Notes: generated by a model not told the origin, from the letters alone. 64,000 bases of DNA from Micromonospora cabrerizensis (GCF_022230955.1 NZ_JAKKFI010000057.1:62001-126000), one strand, 5' to 3'. Shown: positions 1-7,259, counted from the stretch's first letter. Made by a program: numbers and translations.

Positions 1-309
1 ATCCTGGTCGAGTTCCTGGTCGGCGTGGTTGCCATGGTGGCGCTGGGCGTCTGGTTGCTGGCATCGTCAGACGGCCTCGGCAGCCGGGCGATCGGCGTGT
101 GGTTGACCGGGGCAGGGCTCAACTACGCGCCGCTGTCCCTGCACGCGATCACGCTGATGCGGCCCGGCGCCCTCGACGCAGAGTTGACCGGCGTCCACAC
201 CGCTGAGGAACTGCGCCGCTACACCGTCCTACAACTGTGGGTCTTCGTGCCGCTAGCACTGGTCGCGTTCGCCGCACGCGACGCGCTCGCCCGGCGTCAG
301 ACCCGCTGA
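1..309 (+). CDS. Membrane protein of unknown function, 5' end cut off
   Basis: The reading frame is open from base 1 to a TGA at 307-309, so the gene begins before the window. The visible 102 residues hold two hydrophobic helices, one near the start and one near the C-terminus just before a basic tail, with a polar linker between them. This suggests a small integral membrane protein. No catalytic motif is visible and I do not recognise the family. A decayed copy of its last 40 or so codons sits at 2058-2180, after the tetR/NmrA gene pair, so the locus has been duplicated. Confidence 0.6.
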   Translation: MLVEFLVGVVAMVALGVWLLASSDGLGSRAIGVWLTGAGLNYAPLSLHAITLMRPGALDAELTGVHTAEELRRYTVLQLWVFVPLALVAFAARDALARRQTR

Positions 310-420
310 CGACCCAACCCCCGGTCCATCAAGGAGTGTGGTGCTCCGCAAAAGCCGTAATCCATCCGCTAGCCGGCACCAGAACTCCATGATCGACGAG
401 TGGAGCCGTGGGTCAGGCCG
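185..420 (+). repeat. Left copy of a direct duplication (membrane-gene 3' end plus palindrome)
   Basis: Bases 185-420 match 2058-2300 in the same orientation at roughly three quarters identity by eye, starting with an identical 14-base block. The unit contains the 3' end of the first membrane gene, its downstream palindrome, and the end of a convergent minus-strand gene. In this left copy the membrane-gene frame is intact. Confidence 0.7.
323..396. repeat. Degenerate family-A intergenic palindrome
   Basis: The arms around 323-344 and 374-396 correspond to the well-formed inverted repeat at 2202-2276, but several mismatches have accumulated here. It lies between two convergent genes, where it might also act as a weak bidirectional terminator. 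The arms share the core ATCATGGAGTTGTGG or its degenerate form. Confidence 0.5.
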
Positions 421-991
421 TTCTTCTCGGCGTGGGGCTGATTCCTGCTACCGCCACGGCGAGTAGCCGGCCGGCGTCGGCGGCGGGGTCCGGATTGTGT
501 TCCGTGGCCAGGGCTATGCCGGTGATCAGCGCGAGCAGATCGCTGATGGTCACCTCCGGTGCCACCGCGCCGTCCGTCGCAGCCCGGCGTACGAGGGGTG
601 CGCCCGCCTCGGTGAGTTGATTGGTGGCGCAGTGCTCGTGCGCCTCGGTGGGCTCGGTGGTGCAGTCGCGGGTCATGGTCATGGCCAGCCCCCTCATGGT
701 GGCGGCGTACCCGGTGACGGTCTCCAGCCACTCCAGCAGCGCGACCCGCGCATCGGCCGCGCCCTCCAGCGCTCGGGCCTGGTCGCACAGGGTTTCGATC
801 AGGCCGTGAAAGACCGCGTCCAGCAGTGCGTGGCGGCTCGGGAAGTGCCGACGCACGGTGGCGGAGCCGACTCCGGCGACGCGGGCGATCTGCTCCAGGG
901 ACGCGTCGGCGCCGTGCGTGGCGATCTCCTGCTCCGCCACGGCCAGCAGCCGCGCGTAGTTGCGCCGGGCGTCCGCTCGCTGGGTGTGCAT
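413..991 (-). CDS. TetR/AcrR-family transcriptional repressor
   Basis: This 192-residue protein has the usual length and layout of TetR repressors: a helix-turn-helix at about residues 32-51 (SLEQIARVAGVGSATVRRHF) followed by an all-helical ligand-binding part. The start at 991 is preceded by an AGGTGA-type ribosome site. It is divergent from an NmrA-like oxidoreductase gene, with only 104 bases between them containing two strong palindromes. The likely job is repression of itself and the neighbour, released by a small molecule that the NmrA protein may handle. The ligand cannot be told from the sequence. Confidence 0.88.
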   Translation of the reverse strand: MHTQRADARRNYARLLAVAEQEIATHGADASLEQIARVAGVGSATVRRHFPSRHALLDAVFHGLIETLCDQARALEGAADARVALLEWLETVTGYAATMRGLAMTMTRDCTTEPTEAHEHCATNQLTEAGAPLVRRAATDGAVAPEVTISDLLALITGIALATEHNPDPAADAGRLLAVAVAGISPTPRRTA

Positions 992-1008
992 GGCGTCACC
1001 TCGGGGTT

Positions 1009-1066
1009 GCTAAGTGGCGGGGTCCGCCATATCTTAGCGGAGTGCAAACGGCGGGCCCCGCCGTTT
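1009..1066. promoter_or_regulatory. Two adjacent operator palindromes in the tetR/NmrA divergent promoter
   Basis: Palindrome 1 spans 1009-1038: outer arms GCTAAG (1009-1014) and CTTAGC (1033-1038), inner arms TGGCGG (1015-1020) and CCGCCA (1024-1029). Palindrome 2 spans 1046-1066: AAACGGCGGG (1046-1055), one central C, CCCGCCGTTT (1057-1066), a perfect 10-base pair of arms. Both share a GGCGGG/CCCGCC core, as expected for two binding sites of one dimeric repressor. The divergent TetR protein is the obvious ligand. This assignment is inference. Confidence 0.7.
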
Positions 1067-1095
1067 AATGCCTGATCCGCGACAGGAGACTCCTG

Positions 1096-2028
1096 ATGTC
1101 CACCAATATCGCCCCCGTCCTGGTCACCGGTGCCACCGGGAGGCAGGGCGGCGCCACGGCCCGCGCCCTGCTCGCGGCCGGCGTACCCGTCCGGGCCCTG
1201 ATTCGTGATCCCGCAACCGACCGGGCGAGGGCGATCGAGGCGCTCGGCGCCGAACTCGTCACCGGCGACCTCGACGATCGCGACTCGCTGGTCACGGCCG
1301 CGCAGGGAGCCCGGGCCGTCTTCTCGGTGCAGATGCCCGCGATGACCGGCAACAGCATCGACTTCGACGGCGAGCTGGCCCAGGCCGTCAACCTGATCGA
1401 AGCAGCGTTGGCCGCCGAGGTGCCGCAGTTCGTGCACACCTCCGTGAGCGGCGCCGGCCAGCACACCGAGACGCCCGGCTGGGCCGAGGGCCGGTGGGCG
1501 GCCATGGCGCCCTACTACGCCACCAAGGCCGGCATCCAGGACCGGGTACGCGAGGCGGGCTTCCCGTACTGGACGCTCATCAAGCCGTGCTTCTTCATGG
1601 ACAACTTCCTGCCCTCGATGGCATACCTGATCCCCCGTGGCGTCACCAACGGCCTGGCGACCGTCATCAAACCCCAGACGTCGCTCTGCCTCGTCGCGAC
1701 CGACGACATCGGCCGCGCGGCCGCCGCGGCCATCGCCGAGCCCGACCGTTTCCACCGGGTCGAGCTGGAACTGGCGAGCGACTTCCTGACGATGACGGAG
1801 ATCGCCAAGGCTCTCTCCGACGCTCTGGGCACCGAGCTGACCGCGCCGGACATGACCGAGGAGGAGGCCATCGCCGCAGGGATGCCGGAGTGGGCCGGCG
1901 TCTCCCACGAACAGCGCAACGTGTTCACGCAACCGGCCCGCCCGGAGTACGCGCGAGCCCTCGGCATCCCCCTCACGACCTTCGCAGAGTGGACGCGCGA
2001 CGCTCTGCGCGAGTCCTCGCGGGCATGA
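1096..2028 (+). CDS. NmrA-like NAD(P)-binding protein
   Basis: The 310-residue product has an N-terminal Rossmann nucleotide site, G-A-T-G-R-Q-G at residues 12-18, and the overall pattern of NmrA/atypical short-chain dehydrogenase proteins (quinone reductase 2-type sensors or reductases). The catalytic Tyr-x3-Lys pair of classical SDRs is present in form as YYATK near residue 138. The ATG at 1096 follows an AGGAG ribosome site embedded in a 13-base perfect palindrome (1083-1095), which could make translation sensitive to RNA folding. It is divergent from tetR and probably under its control. Substrate unknown. Confidence 0.85.
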   Translation: MSTNIAPVLVTGATGRQGGATARALLAAGVPVRALIRDPATDRARAIEALGAELVTGDLDDRDSLVTAAQGARAVFSVQMPAMTGNSIDFDGELAQAVNLIEAALAAEVPQFVHTSVSGAGQHTETPGWAEGRWAAMAPYYATKAGIQDRVREAGFPYWTLIKPCFFMDNFLPSMAYLIPRGVTNGLATVIKPQTSLCLVATDDIGRAAAAAIAEPDRFHRVELELASDFLTMTEIAKALSDALGTELTAPDMTEEEAIAAGMPEWAGVSHEQRNVFTQPARPEYARALGIPLTTFAEWTRDALRESSRA

Positions 2029-2057
2029 GCACCTGAGGCGGTGAGGCCTCATCGGCC

Positions 2058-2180
2058 TGACCGGCGTCCACGTTGACCGGAAACGCGCCGCCAAACCGTC
2101 CCACAACTGTGGATCTTCTTCGCGCCGCCAGCACCGACCGCCTTCGCCCGCACGCGACGCGCTCGCCCGGCGTCAGGCCC
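2058..2180 (+). pseudogene. Decayed fragment of the first membrane gene
   Basis: This stretch aligns with 185-306 (the last 40 codons of the gene at the left edge), but base insertions break the frame and no stop matches. Blocks such as ACAACTGTGG and ACGCGACGCGCTCGCCCGGC are conserved between the copies. It begins 30 bases after the NmrA stop codon, so the tetR/NmrA pair lies exactly between the two copies. Confidence 0.6.
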
Positions 2181-2201
2181 GCCAACCGCCCCAATCCCCC
2201 G

Positions 2202-2276
2202 GTCGATCATGGAGTTGTGGTGCTCCACAACAGCCGCAATCCATCCCCAGGCCGGCACCGCAACTCCATGATCGAC
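2202..2276. repeat. Family-A intergenic inverted repeat
   Basis: Arms of 22 bases at 2202-2223 and 2255-2276 are complementary with one mismatch, around a 31-base loop. The core is GATCATGGAGTTGTGG. It resembles dispersed repetitive extragenic palindromes, and a degenerate relative is at 323-396. Confidence 0.7.
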
Positions 2277-2323
2277 GAGTGGGTCCGTTGGTCACGCCGG
2301 GGTGCCTCGGCCTGACCACCGCT

Positions 2324-2656
2324 TCAGCGGGCGGCCTCGTTCGGGAGGGACCGTGGGTGCCGGAAGGCGCCCAGCAGTGCGGTGACGACACCGGCCACCA
2401 GCAGGACCATCACCACGTTGAACAGCACCGTGTCAGCTGTGGAGTGGGGTGGGAAGACGTCCTTGACGAGCCAGCCGACGCCCAGCCCCATCCCGAGGCA
2501 GGCGTGCATTGCCGCCCGCAGACGCGGAAGCGGCTGCGGGCGGCCGAACATCCTGGGCACCGCCGTGCGGCCACGGCCCTTGACGAGCAGCACGGCGGCC
2601 ATGGCCAGGTTGGCCACGGCGCACACGACGGCCAGGGCCACGTCCACGGATTCCAT
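2324..2656 (-). CDS. Small membrane protein of unknown function
   Basis: About 110 residues starting at the ATG at 2656 (MESVDVALAVV), chosen because the upstream extension is Pro/Ala-rich and non-hydrophobic. Three hydrophobic helices are visible: residues 4-24, a central Gly-rich one, and one near 80-100, separated by basic loops. This is a three-span inner-membrane protein with no recognisable catalytic motif. It stands alone on the minus strand, convergent with the decayed fragment upstream and divergent from the GH43 gene. Function unknown. Confidence 0.65.
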   Translation of the reverse strand: MESVDVALAVVCAVANLAMAAVLLVKGRGRTAVPRMFGRPQPLPRLRAAMHACLGMGLGVGWLVKDVFPPHSTADTVLFNVVMVLLVAGVVTALLGAFRHPRSLPNEAAR

Positions 2657-2869
2657 GGGGCCAGACGCTAGCGCAGGGATGCTCGCGGGAGGACCCGGCA
2701 GCCTCGGCAGCACCCGGGGCCGGCTCAGGCCTGGCAGCCAACGCTGTGGCCCGGCGACTCCTGCCCTAATCTATGAGCATCGATCGTTGCCGCCCTGGCC
2801 GCACGACCGGATCCGACCGGACCGGGGCCGACCTCAGGCCCGACCAGTTCGAGGAGAGGAATCCCGATC

Positions 2870-3943
2870 GTGAACATCGGCAACCGAACCCTTCCGCGAC
2901 TCCTCTCCATCGTGCTGACCGCCGTGCTCGCCATCGGCCTGTCCCTGGTCGGCGCCGCGCCGGCGGCGGCCGGGCAGACCAGCCTGCGGGCCGCCGACCC
3001 GAGCGTGATCCGCGTCGGCGGCACCTACATCTCCGTGCAGTCGGTCAACGGCGGGATCGCCGTCCGGCAGGCGGCCTCCCCCGACGCGCTGGCCGCCGCA
3101 CCCGCGCGACAGGTCTGGACGGACAGCCGCAACCTCGGCGAGGTCTGGGCCCCGGAGATCGTCACCGACGGCGGTCGCTACTACATCTACTTCTCGGCCG
3201 GGCGCGGCACCGCACACCGGATGTACGCGATCCACTCGGCATCGCCGGCCAGCGGCTACACGGCCGAGCGGCAGCTCGCGCTGCCCGACGGCAAGTGGGC
3301 CATCGACGGCAGCCTGTTCACCTTCAACGGGCAACGGTGGTTCGTCTGGTCGGGTTGGGCCGGGGACACCAACGTCGAGCAGAACATCTACCTCAGCCGG
3401 ATGAGTGACCCGCTGACCCCGACCGGCGGCCGGTACGTCATCTCGCAACCCCGCGAGAGCTGGGAACGCGTCGTCGGCAACCCGTTCATCAACGAGTCCC
3501 CCGAGGCGATCAGGGACCCCAACGGGCAGCTGCACATCGTCTACTCCGCCAACGGCAGCTGGAGCGACCAGTACTGCCTGGCCGACCTGCGGCTGCGCGC
3601 CGGCGGCGACCCCACGTACGTGTGGGACTGGTACAAGTCGAACGGCTGCCTGTTCGGCTCGAACCGGGCCACCATGATGGCCGGCTGGGATCCCACCCTG
3701 CACGTGAACGGGCCCGGCCACCACAGCTTCGTGCTGCTCAACGGCGACATCGCCACCAGCCCGCCCGCCGGGCCGAGGTTCCCGCTGATGTACCACGGCG
3801 TGCCGAAGGGCACCCCGTACTCGTGGGCGAACCGCTACTGGTACACCGGCACCTTCTGCTGGTGGGGCAACACCACCTACCGTCGCGCCAACGTGCCCGG
3901 CCCGACGGCCGACACCGGGTTCAGCATCAAGTTCTTCGAGTGA
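2870..3943 (+). CDS. Secreted glycoside hydrolase, family 43-like (arabinofuranosidase/xylosidase type)
   Basis: The 357-residue protein begins at a GTG behind GAGGAGAGG. It has a Sec signal peptide (basic start, hydrophobic core 11-28, Ala-rich cleavage region near 31-35). The mature part has the five-blade propeller signatures of GH43: ADPSV with the likely base Asp43, WAPE at 93-96, IDGSLF with Asp146, and ESPEAI with the likely acid at Glu209 or Glu212. Such enzymes remove arabinose or xylose from plant polysaccharides outside the cell. There is no binding module and no sugar transporter beside it. The exact substrate cannot be inferred. Confidence 0.85.
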   Translation: MNIGNRTLPRLLSIVLTAVLAIGLSLVGAAPAAAGQTSLRAADPSVIRVGGTYISVQSVNGGIAVRQAASPDALAAAPARQVWTDSRNLGEVWAPEIVTDGGRYYIYFSAGRGTAHRMYAIHSASPASGYTAERQLALPDGKWAIDGSLFTFNGQRWFVWSGWAGDTNVEQNIYLSRMSDPLTPTGGRYVISQPRESWERVVGNPFINESPEAIRDPNGQLHIVYSANGSWSDQYCLADLRLRAGGDPTYVWDWYKSNGCLFGSNRATMMAGWDPTLHVNGPGHHSFVLLNGDIATSPPAGPRFPLMYHGVPKGTPYSWANRYWYTGTFCWWGNTTYRRANVPGPTADTGFSIKFFE

Positions 3944-3991
3944 CCCGCGGAGTCGCGTCCCGAGCCAGCGGGGGTTCCTGGCCAGCGGGGA

Positions 3992-4066
3992 GATCGACTC
4001 GGTTTCGGTGAAATCGGGGTGTCCGAGGAGCCGGGACACCCCGATTTCCGCGAAGGCGAGTGGATC
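3992..4066. repeat. Family-B intergenic palindrome
   Basis: GAAATCGGGGTGTCC (4010-4024) and GGACACCCCGATTTC (4034-4048) are perfect 15-base arms around a 9-base loop, extended outward by the imperfect GATCGACTCGGTTTC motif. The same GATCGACTCGG...TCGGG sequence recurs as a tandem array at 27363-27525. It lies 49 bases past the GH43 stop and could stop transcription. It makes up much of the 345-base gap 3944-4288. Confidence 0.75.
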
Positions 4067-4068
4067 AA

Positions 4069-4185
4069 TCTCGGCGATCACCGTACGCGCCGACACCGAA
4101 CCTCAGCCGGCGCGACGCTGTCCGCGCCATCAGGGCCAGCGTGGCCCCGAGCAGGTCACCCATCCGGAGCAAGGCCCGTGCGCCC
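4069..4185 (-). pseudogene. Frameshifted fragment of an XRE-TPR regulator gene
   Basis: Bases 4069-4185 match 12118-12240, part of the C-terminal region of the XRE-TPR gene at 12049-13272, at high identity but with small deletions that break the frame. In one frame the residues ARTVIAEI are still readable, in the next MGDLLGA (compare VGDLRGA). The fragment abuts the family-B palindrome. No promoter or start exists, so it is a relic. Confidence 0.65.
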
Positions 4186-4226
4186 GCTGCATCCCGTCAC
4201 TCCCCCGCCACGCGCCGAACGACGTC

Positions 4227-4266
4227 ATCTTAAGAAAGTTAAGATCAACCTCTTGGAAGTTAAGAT
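4227..4266. promoter_or_regulatory. Putative operator of the DUF2089 operon
   Basis: AAGTTAAGAT occurs at 4236-4245 and again at 4257-4266, 21 bases apart (two helical turns), and an inverted near-copy ATCTTAAG is at 4227-4234. The A/T-rich block stands out in this GC-rich DNA and lies 23 bases before the first start codon of the operon. DUF2089 carries a helix-turn-helix, so autoregulation is a reasonable inference. Confidence 0.55.
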
Positions 4267-4288
4267 TTCCTGAGCTACACATTGAGGT

Positions 4289-4666
4289 ATGACCGAGCAG
4301 GCGATGGACTGGCAGGAACTCACCAGCCTGACGCGAGGGCAGCCGTTCGTCGTCGAGCGGGTGCGCCTGGCGAGCAACGGCATCGCGATCGAGGGCGAGT
4401 TCGAGCCACCCCAACTGGCTCAGCTCACCATCGAGGACCAGGTCTTCGTCACAGCGTTCGTGCGCTGCCACGGCTCGATCAAGGAGATGGAACGCATCTT
4501 CGGGGTGAGCTACCCGACGATCAAGTCACGACTCAACCGGATCACGCAGCTGCTCGACTTCGTCGAAACCGACCCGGCGCCCCCGCGGGCCGACATCATC
4601 GACCGGTTGCGCCGCGGTGAGATCACCGCACAGCAGGCACTGTCCGAGCTGGAGGGCCGGACGTGA
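4289..4666 (+). CDS. DUF2089 family protein with helix-turn-helix
   Basis: The 125-residue product matches the DUF2089 pattern: an N-terminal part that reads like a small beta domain, then a helix-turn-helix at about residues 60-85 (IKEMERIFGVSYPTIKSRLN). The tail contains the short RRGEITAQQALSEL segment, related to the SHOCT-like helices of the third gene in this operon. It is first of three genes, overlapping the next by one base (TGATG). It probably binds DNA and may control its own operon through the repeats just upstream. The usual zinc ribbon seen in some members is absent here. Confidence 0.8.
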   Translation: MTEQAMDWQELTSLTRGQPFVVERVRLASNGIAIEGEFEPPQLAQLTIEDQVFVTAFVRCHGSIKEMERIFGVSYPTIKSRLNRITQLLDFVETDPAPPRADIIDRLRRGEITAQQALSELEGRT

Positions 4667-4923
4667 TGCCCCGGTTGGTGACCGTCCGGGTCAACCGCCC
4701 GGATCGCCGGCCCGTCCGCGTCTGGGTTCCGGTGCTCCCCGTGGTGCTCGTGCTCTTCCCGGTCGTGGTCCTGGTCGTGCTGGCGGCGATCGTGGCCTGC
4801 GTCGTGTTCCGCATCGGTGTGGTGCGCGCACTCGGCGCAAGTTGGCGTGTCATCTCCGCGCTGCCCGGCGCCCGTTTCGACATCGAGCAGGGCCGCACGG
4901 CCGTGCTCGTGGCCATCCGATAG
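4666..4923 (+). CDS. Small single-span membrane protein of the DUF2089 operon
   Basis: About 85 residues. A basic N-terminus is followed by a long hydrophobic stretch of valines and leucines (about 22-47), then a short soluble tail. The start is ATG 4666, overlapping the upstream TGA; GTG 4663 is a possible alternative. It lies between the DUF2089 regulator and a SHOCT/YvlB-like protein, an arrangement that suggests an envelope-stress sensing unit. No enzyme motif is visible. The function is unknown and the role is inferred from context only. Confidence 0.65.
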   Translation: MPRLVTVRVNRPDRRPVRVWVPVLPVVLVLFPVVVLVVLAAIVACVVFRIGVVRALGASWRVISALPGARFDIEQGRTAVLVAIR

Positions 4924-4934
4924 GAGAGGTTCGC

Positions 4935-5357
4935 ATGACCGAACAACGCAAGGACATCCTCGACATGCTGGCCGCCGGCACGATCAGCGCGGAGGAGGCG
5001 GAGCAGCTCATCGCCGCCCTCGAACGGGACCAGGCACCGGCGCTGGCAGGTCACGACGCCCGACCGAAGGGCAAGGTGAAGTACCTGCGGGTGATGGTGG
5101 ACGCCACCGACAACGGCGAGCCGTCGCGGGTCAACGTGCGGGTGCCACTGCAACTGCTGCGGGCTGGCGTACGGCTGGCGGCGCTGGTCCCGCCGCAGGC
5201 CCTGGTCAAGGCCAATGCCTCGCTCAGCGACTCGGGTGTGCCGATCGACCTGACGCAGCTCAAGCCCGAGCAGTTGGAGGCGCTCGTGGAGCACCTCGAC
5301 GAGATGACCGTGGAGGTGGACTCACCCGACGCCACCGTGCGGGTCTTCTGCGAGTAG
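4935..5357 (+). CDS. SHOCT-like / YvlB-LiaX N-terminal-domain protein
   Basis: This 140-residue protein starts at an ATG with GGAGAGG 8 bases before it. Residues 1-35 (KDILDMLAAGTISAEEAEQLI) form the short two-helix SHOCT-like module found at the start of YvlB/LiaX-type envelope-stress proteins. The rest is a mixed region rich in Val and Leu with an amphipathic middle and no signal peptide. It is the last gene of the 4289-5357 operon. A role in sensing or buffering membrane stress is inferred from the family. Its partner is likely the small membrane protein just upstream. Confidence 0.7.
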   Translation: MTEQRKDILDMLAAGTISAEEAEQLIAALERDQAPALAGHDARPKGKVKYLRVMVDATDNGEPSRVNVRVPLQLLRAGVRLAALVPPQALVKANASLSDSGVPIDLTQLKPEQLEALVEHLDEMTVEVDSPDATVRVFCE

Positions 5358-5499
5358 GCGCCGTCCGATGGGACGGCCCCCTGCGCCCGCCGCAGTGGAG
5401 CGCCGGAGACGAAGGCATGTCGGCAATCTGTCGTTGTCCGTGCGCCGGGCGGCTCCGTAGCGTCGCGACTACGGACCGATGCCCAGCGGAAGGACCCTC

Positions 5500-6171
5500 G
5501 TGACCGAACTCGTCGCTCCGCAGCTCGTCGTGAACAGCAGAATGATCTACTTCGGTTGGCTGCCGGCCGACCCCGACGCGGTGGCCGCCCTGGTGCCCGA
5601 CGGGCTCGAGCCGGCACCGAACCACCAGGTCTTCATGAACCAGTACGTCGTCGACGACGCCGGGCAGACCTCGGGCTTCGGCGCCTACTCCCTGACGTAC
5701 ATCGGGCCGGATCTCTCCGGGGTCGACGCTCCCGACGGCGTCACGCCCGGTCGCTGGTGGACCCATTACCTCAATTCCAGCCCGGCCGTCCGGGCCTACG
5801 CCGCCGCCCGGGGCGTGCCGGCCACCCCGGGAAGAACCACCATCGAGGTACGCGGGCATCGGCTGATCGCGACCACCGAGGCCGACGGCGTACCCGTGAT
5901 CAGGACGACGGCCCGCGTCGGGCGCACCGGCGACGCCGTCAACCAGGGCCAGTTGCGCTACCTCACCCGGCTGGACGGCAGGCTGCACAGCGGCAACTAC
6001 CCGTTCGTGGCCGAGCCGGTCGACCCGTTCGAGGTCGAGTCGCTGGAGTTCCTCGAACCCGACCACCCGGTGTACGCGCTGCGCCCGGCCGATCCGCTGG
6101 AGATCGTCTGGGGCTTCTACTCACCGCGCGCGTCGTTCGCCTATCCCGGCGGCGAGTCCGTCCTCGACTGA
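5500..6171 (+). CDS. Acetoacetate-decarboxylase-like protein
   Basis: The 223-residue protein is predicted to start at GTG 5500, because GGAAGGA lies 5 bases upstream; ATG 5479 lies before that ribosome site. The pattern of a long beta-rich single domain with VNSRMIYFGWLPADP near the start and an AYSLTYIGPD stretch resembles the acetoacetate decarboxylase fold. I cannot confirm the catalytic lysine of true decarboxylases, so the activity may differ. Neighbours give no pathway. Likely a cytoplasmic enzyme acting on a small keto acid or lipid-like molecule. Confidence 0.55.
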   Translation: MTELVAPQLVVNSRMIYFGWLPADPDAVAALVPDGLEPAPNHQVFMNQYVVDDAGQTSGFGAYSLTYIGPDLSGVDAPDGVTPGRWWTHYLNSSPAVRAYAAARGVPATPGRTTIEVRGHRLIATTEADGVPVIRTTARVGRTGDAVNQGQLRYLTRLDGRLHSGNYPFVAEPVDPFEVESLEFLEPDHPVYALRPADPLEIVWGFYSPRASFAYPGGESVLD

Positions 6172-6245
6172 GCCCGCCCGTCGTCGGCCCAACGGCTCTG
6201 AGAAGAGCCCGGGCACTGTTCTTTCCCAGCCGGTTCGGGCACCGT

Positions 6246-6809
6246 GTGACCGTGAGCGAGTACTCCGCAGCGGGCATCACCGTCCTGGAATTCGACGAGT
6301 CGGTCCGCCGTCGGCCGGGCATGTACTTCGGGGCTGATCCGCACCTGGCAACCACCGTGCTGACCGCCATCGTCATCGCGTCCCTGCACCCGGGCCCGAA
6401 GGTCGCGCCCGCCGGCCCACCCGACGTCACCGCGGAGATCCTCGGCGACCTCGCATTTTCGATCACCGACAACTGGCCCACCGGCCCGGACGGCTCAGTC
6501 GCCGGCTACCACGGGTCGCTCCTGACCTCCTACCGCTGGGTCCATGCGGCAGCCGCCGCGGTGAGCACCCACACCACGATCGAGACCTGGCACGTAGGCC
6601 ACGCCCTTCAGCAGACCCTCGCCGGCCTACGCCCCACCGGGCCGCCCCGCGGTCTCGACGGACCAGATGGCACGGGCACCACGTTGACCTATCACCTCGA
6701 CCCGTCCTCGTTCACACCGTCCACCCTCGACAGCCCGATGCTCGACCTCCACGCCGAAGGCTGCTGCGACGTCCCTGGCCGGTTCCGCCTCCGCGACAGC
6801 CGCCCCTGA
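6246..6809 (+). CDS. GyrB-like stand-alone N-terminal fold, probably without ATPase activity
   Basis: About 187 residues; GTG 6246 or GTG 6252 is the start and neither has a strong ribosome site. RRRPGMYFG at about 21-29 is the signature with which gyrase B and ParE begin, and GTGTTLTYHLDP near 146 matches the end of the same GHKL domain (TGTTVTFWPD). Between them, the ATP-binding boxes are gone: the Asn/Glu box reads VIASLHPG and the Gly box reads TDNWPTGPDGS. The topoisomerase-primase parts are missing altogether. It may be a scaffold or regulator derived from gyrase B. Function unknown. Confidence 0.65.
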   Translation: MTVSEYSAAGITVLEFDESVRRRPGMYFGADPHLATTVLTAIVIASLHPGPKVAPAGPPDVTAEILGDLAFSITDNWPTGPDGSVAGYHGSLLTSYRWVHAAAAAVSTHTTIETWHVGHALQQTLAGLRPTGPPRGLDGPDGTGTTLTYHLDPSSFTPSTLDSPMLDLHAEGCCDVPGRFRLRDSRP

Positions 6810-6840
6810 GGTCGGTCGCCCATCCGGGTCAGGGTGGTTC

Positions 6841-6887
6841 GATCAGCGGGTGAGTCCGACGAGCGTCGCCAGGCGCGCCACGCCGGC
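6841..6887 (-). pseudogene. C-terminal fragment of an XRE-TPR regulator gene
   Basis: These 47 bases match 12047-12093, the last codons and stop of the XRE-TPR gene, with three mismatches. The minus strand reads AGVARLATLVGLTR followed by a stop, identical to that protein's C-terminus. No upstream part of the gene is present. It lies 30 bases beyond the stop of the GlsB-like gene. Confidence 0.6.
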
Positions 6888-6917
6888 CATCTGGGTGGCT
6901 CGCCTGCTTCCGCCCGT

Positions 6918-7259
6918 TCAGCTCTTGGCCTGGCTGCGACGGGCCCGCCGACGGGGCTTGTCGTCGCCGCCGGCAAGCCGGGTGAAGGTGAGCATGTTCG
7001 CCAGCGCCACGGCGATGATCGCGACGCCGACCTGGATCGCGAGCACGACCCAGTCCCAGCGCAGCACCCACACCTTCACGCCGGCTCCGTCGTCGATGTC
7101 AAGCGCCCTGGCGACCACGGTGCCCAGCACCGCCGAGCCGACGCCGATGACGAACGTGGCGAAGAAGCCGATCCGCTGCCTCCCGGGCAGGATGAGTCGG
7201 CCGAGCAGGCCGACGAGGGCACCGATGAGCACCGCGCCGAGATAACCAGTTACCAGCAT
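6918..7259 (-). CDS. GlsB/YeaQ/YmgE-type stress-response membrane protein
   Basis: The 113-residue protein starts at ATG 7259 behind GGAGGGGAGAG. Its first 50 residues have the Gly-rich double-helix pattern of the YeaQ/transglycosylase-associated family (GALVGLLGRLILPG ... GFFATFVIGVGSAVLG). It then has an extra part with a third membrane helix at about 68-92 and a basic Arg/Lys tail, making it longer than the usual 80-residue members. Found in the inner membrane; linked to general or acid stress in other bacteria, mechanism unknown. It stands alone. Confidence 0.75.
   Translation of the reverse strand: MLVTGYLGAVLIGALVGLLGRLILPGRQRIGFFATFVIGVGSAVLGTVVARALDIDDGAGVKVWVLRWDWVVLAIQVGVAIIAVALANMLTFTRLAGGDDKPRRRARRSQAKS

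Larger units (their letters stand above)
2058..2300 (+). repeat. Right copy of the direct duplication
   Basis: Partner of 185-420. It includes the broken membrane-gene fragment and the best-preserved family-A palindrome, and it ends at a GGTCA that aligns with the tetR stop-codon region of the left copy. The two copies are 1.87 kb apart and frame the tetR/NmrA gene pair. Confidence 0.65.

Noticed and set aside
2773-3408. A second frame over the GH43 gene start
   Set aside because: Arg/Pro-rich shadow of the GH43 gene, without motif or ribosome site.
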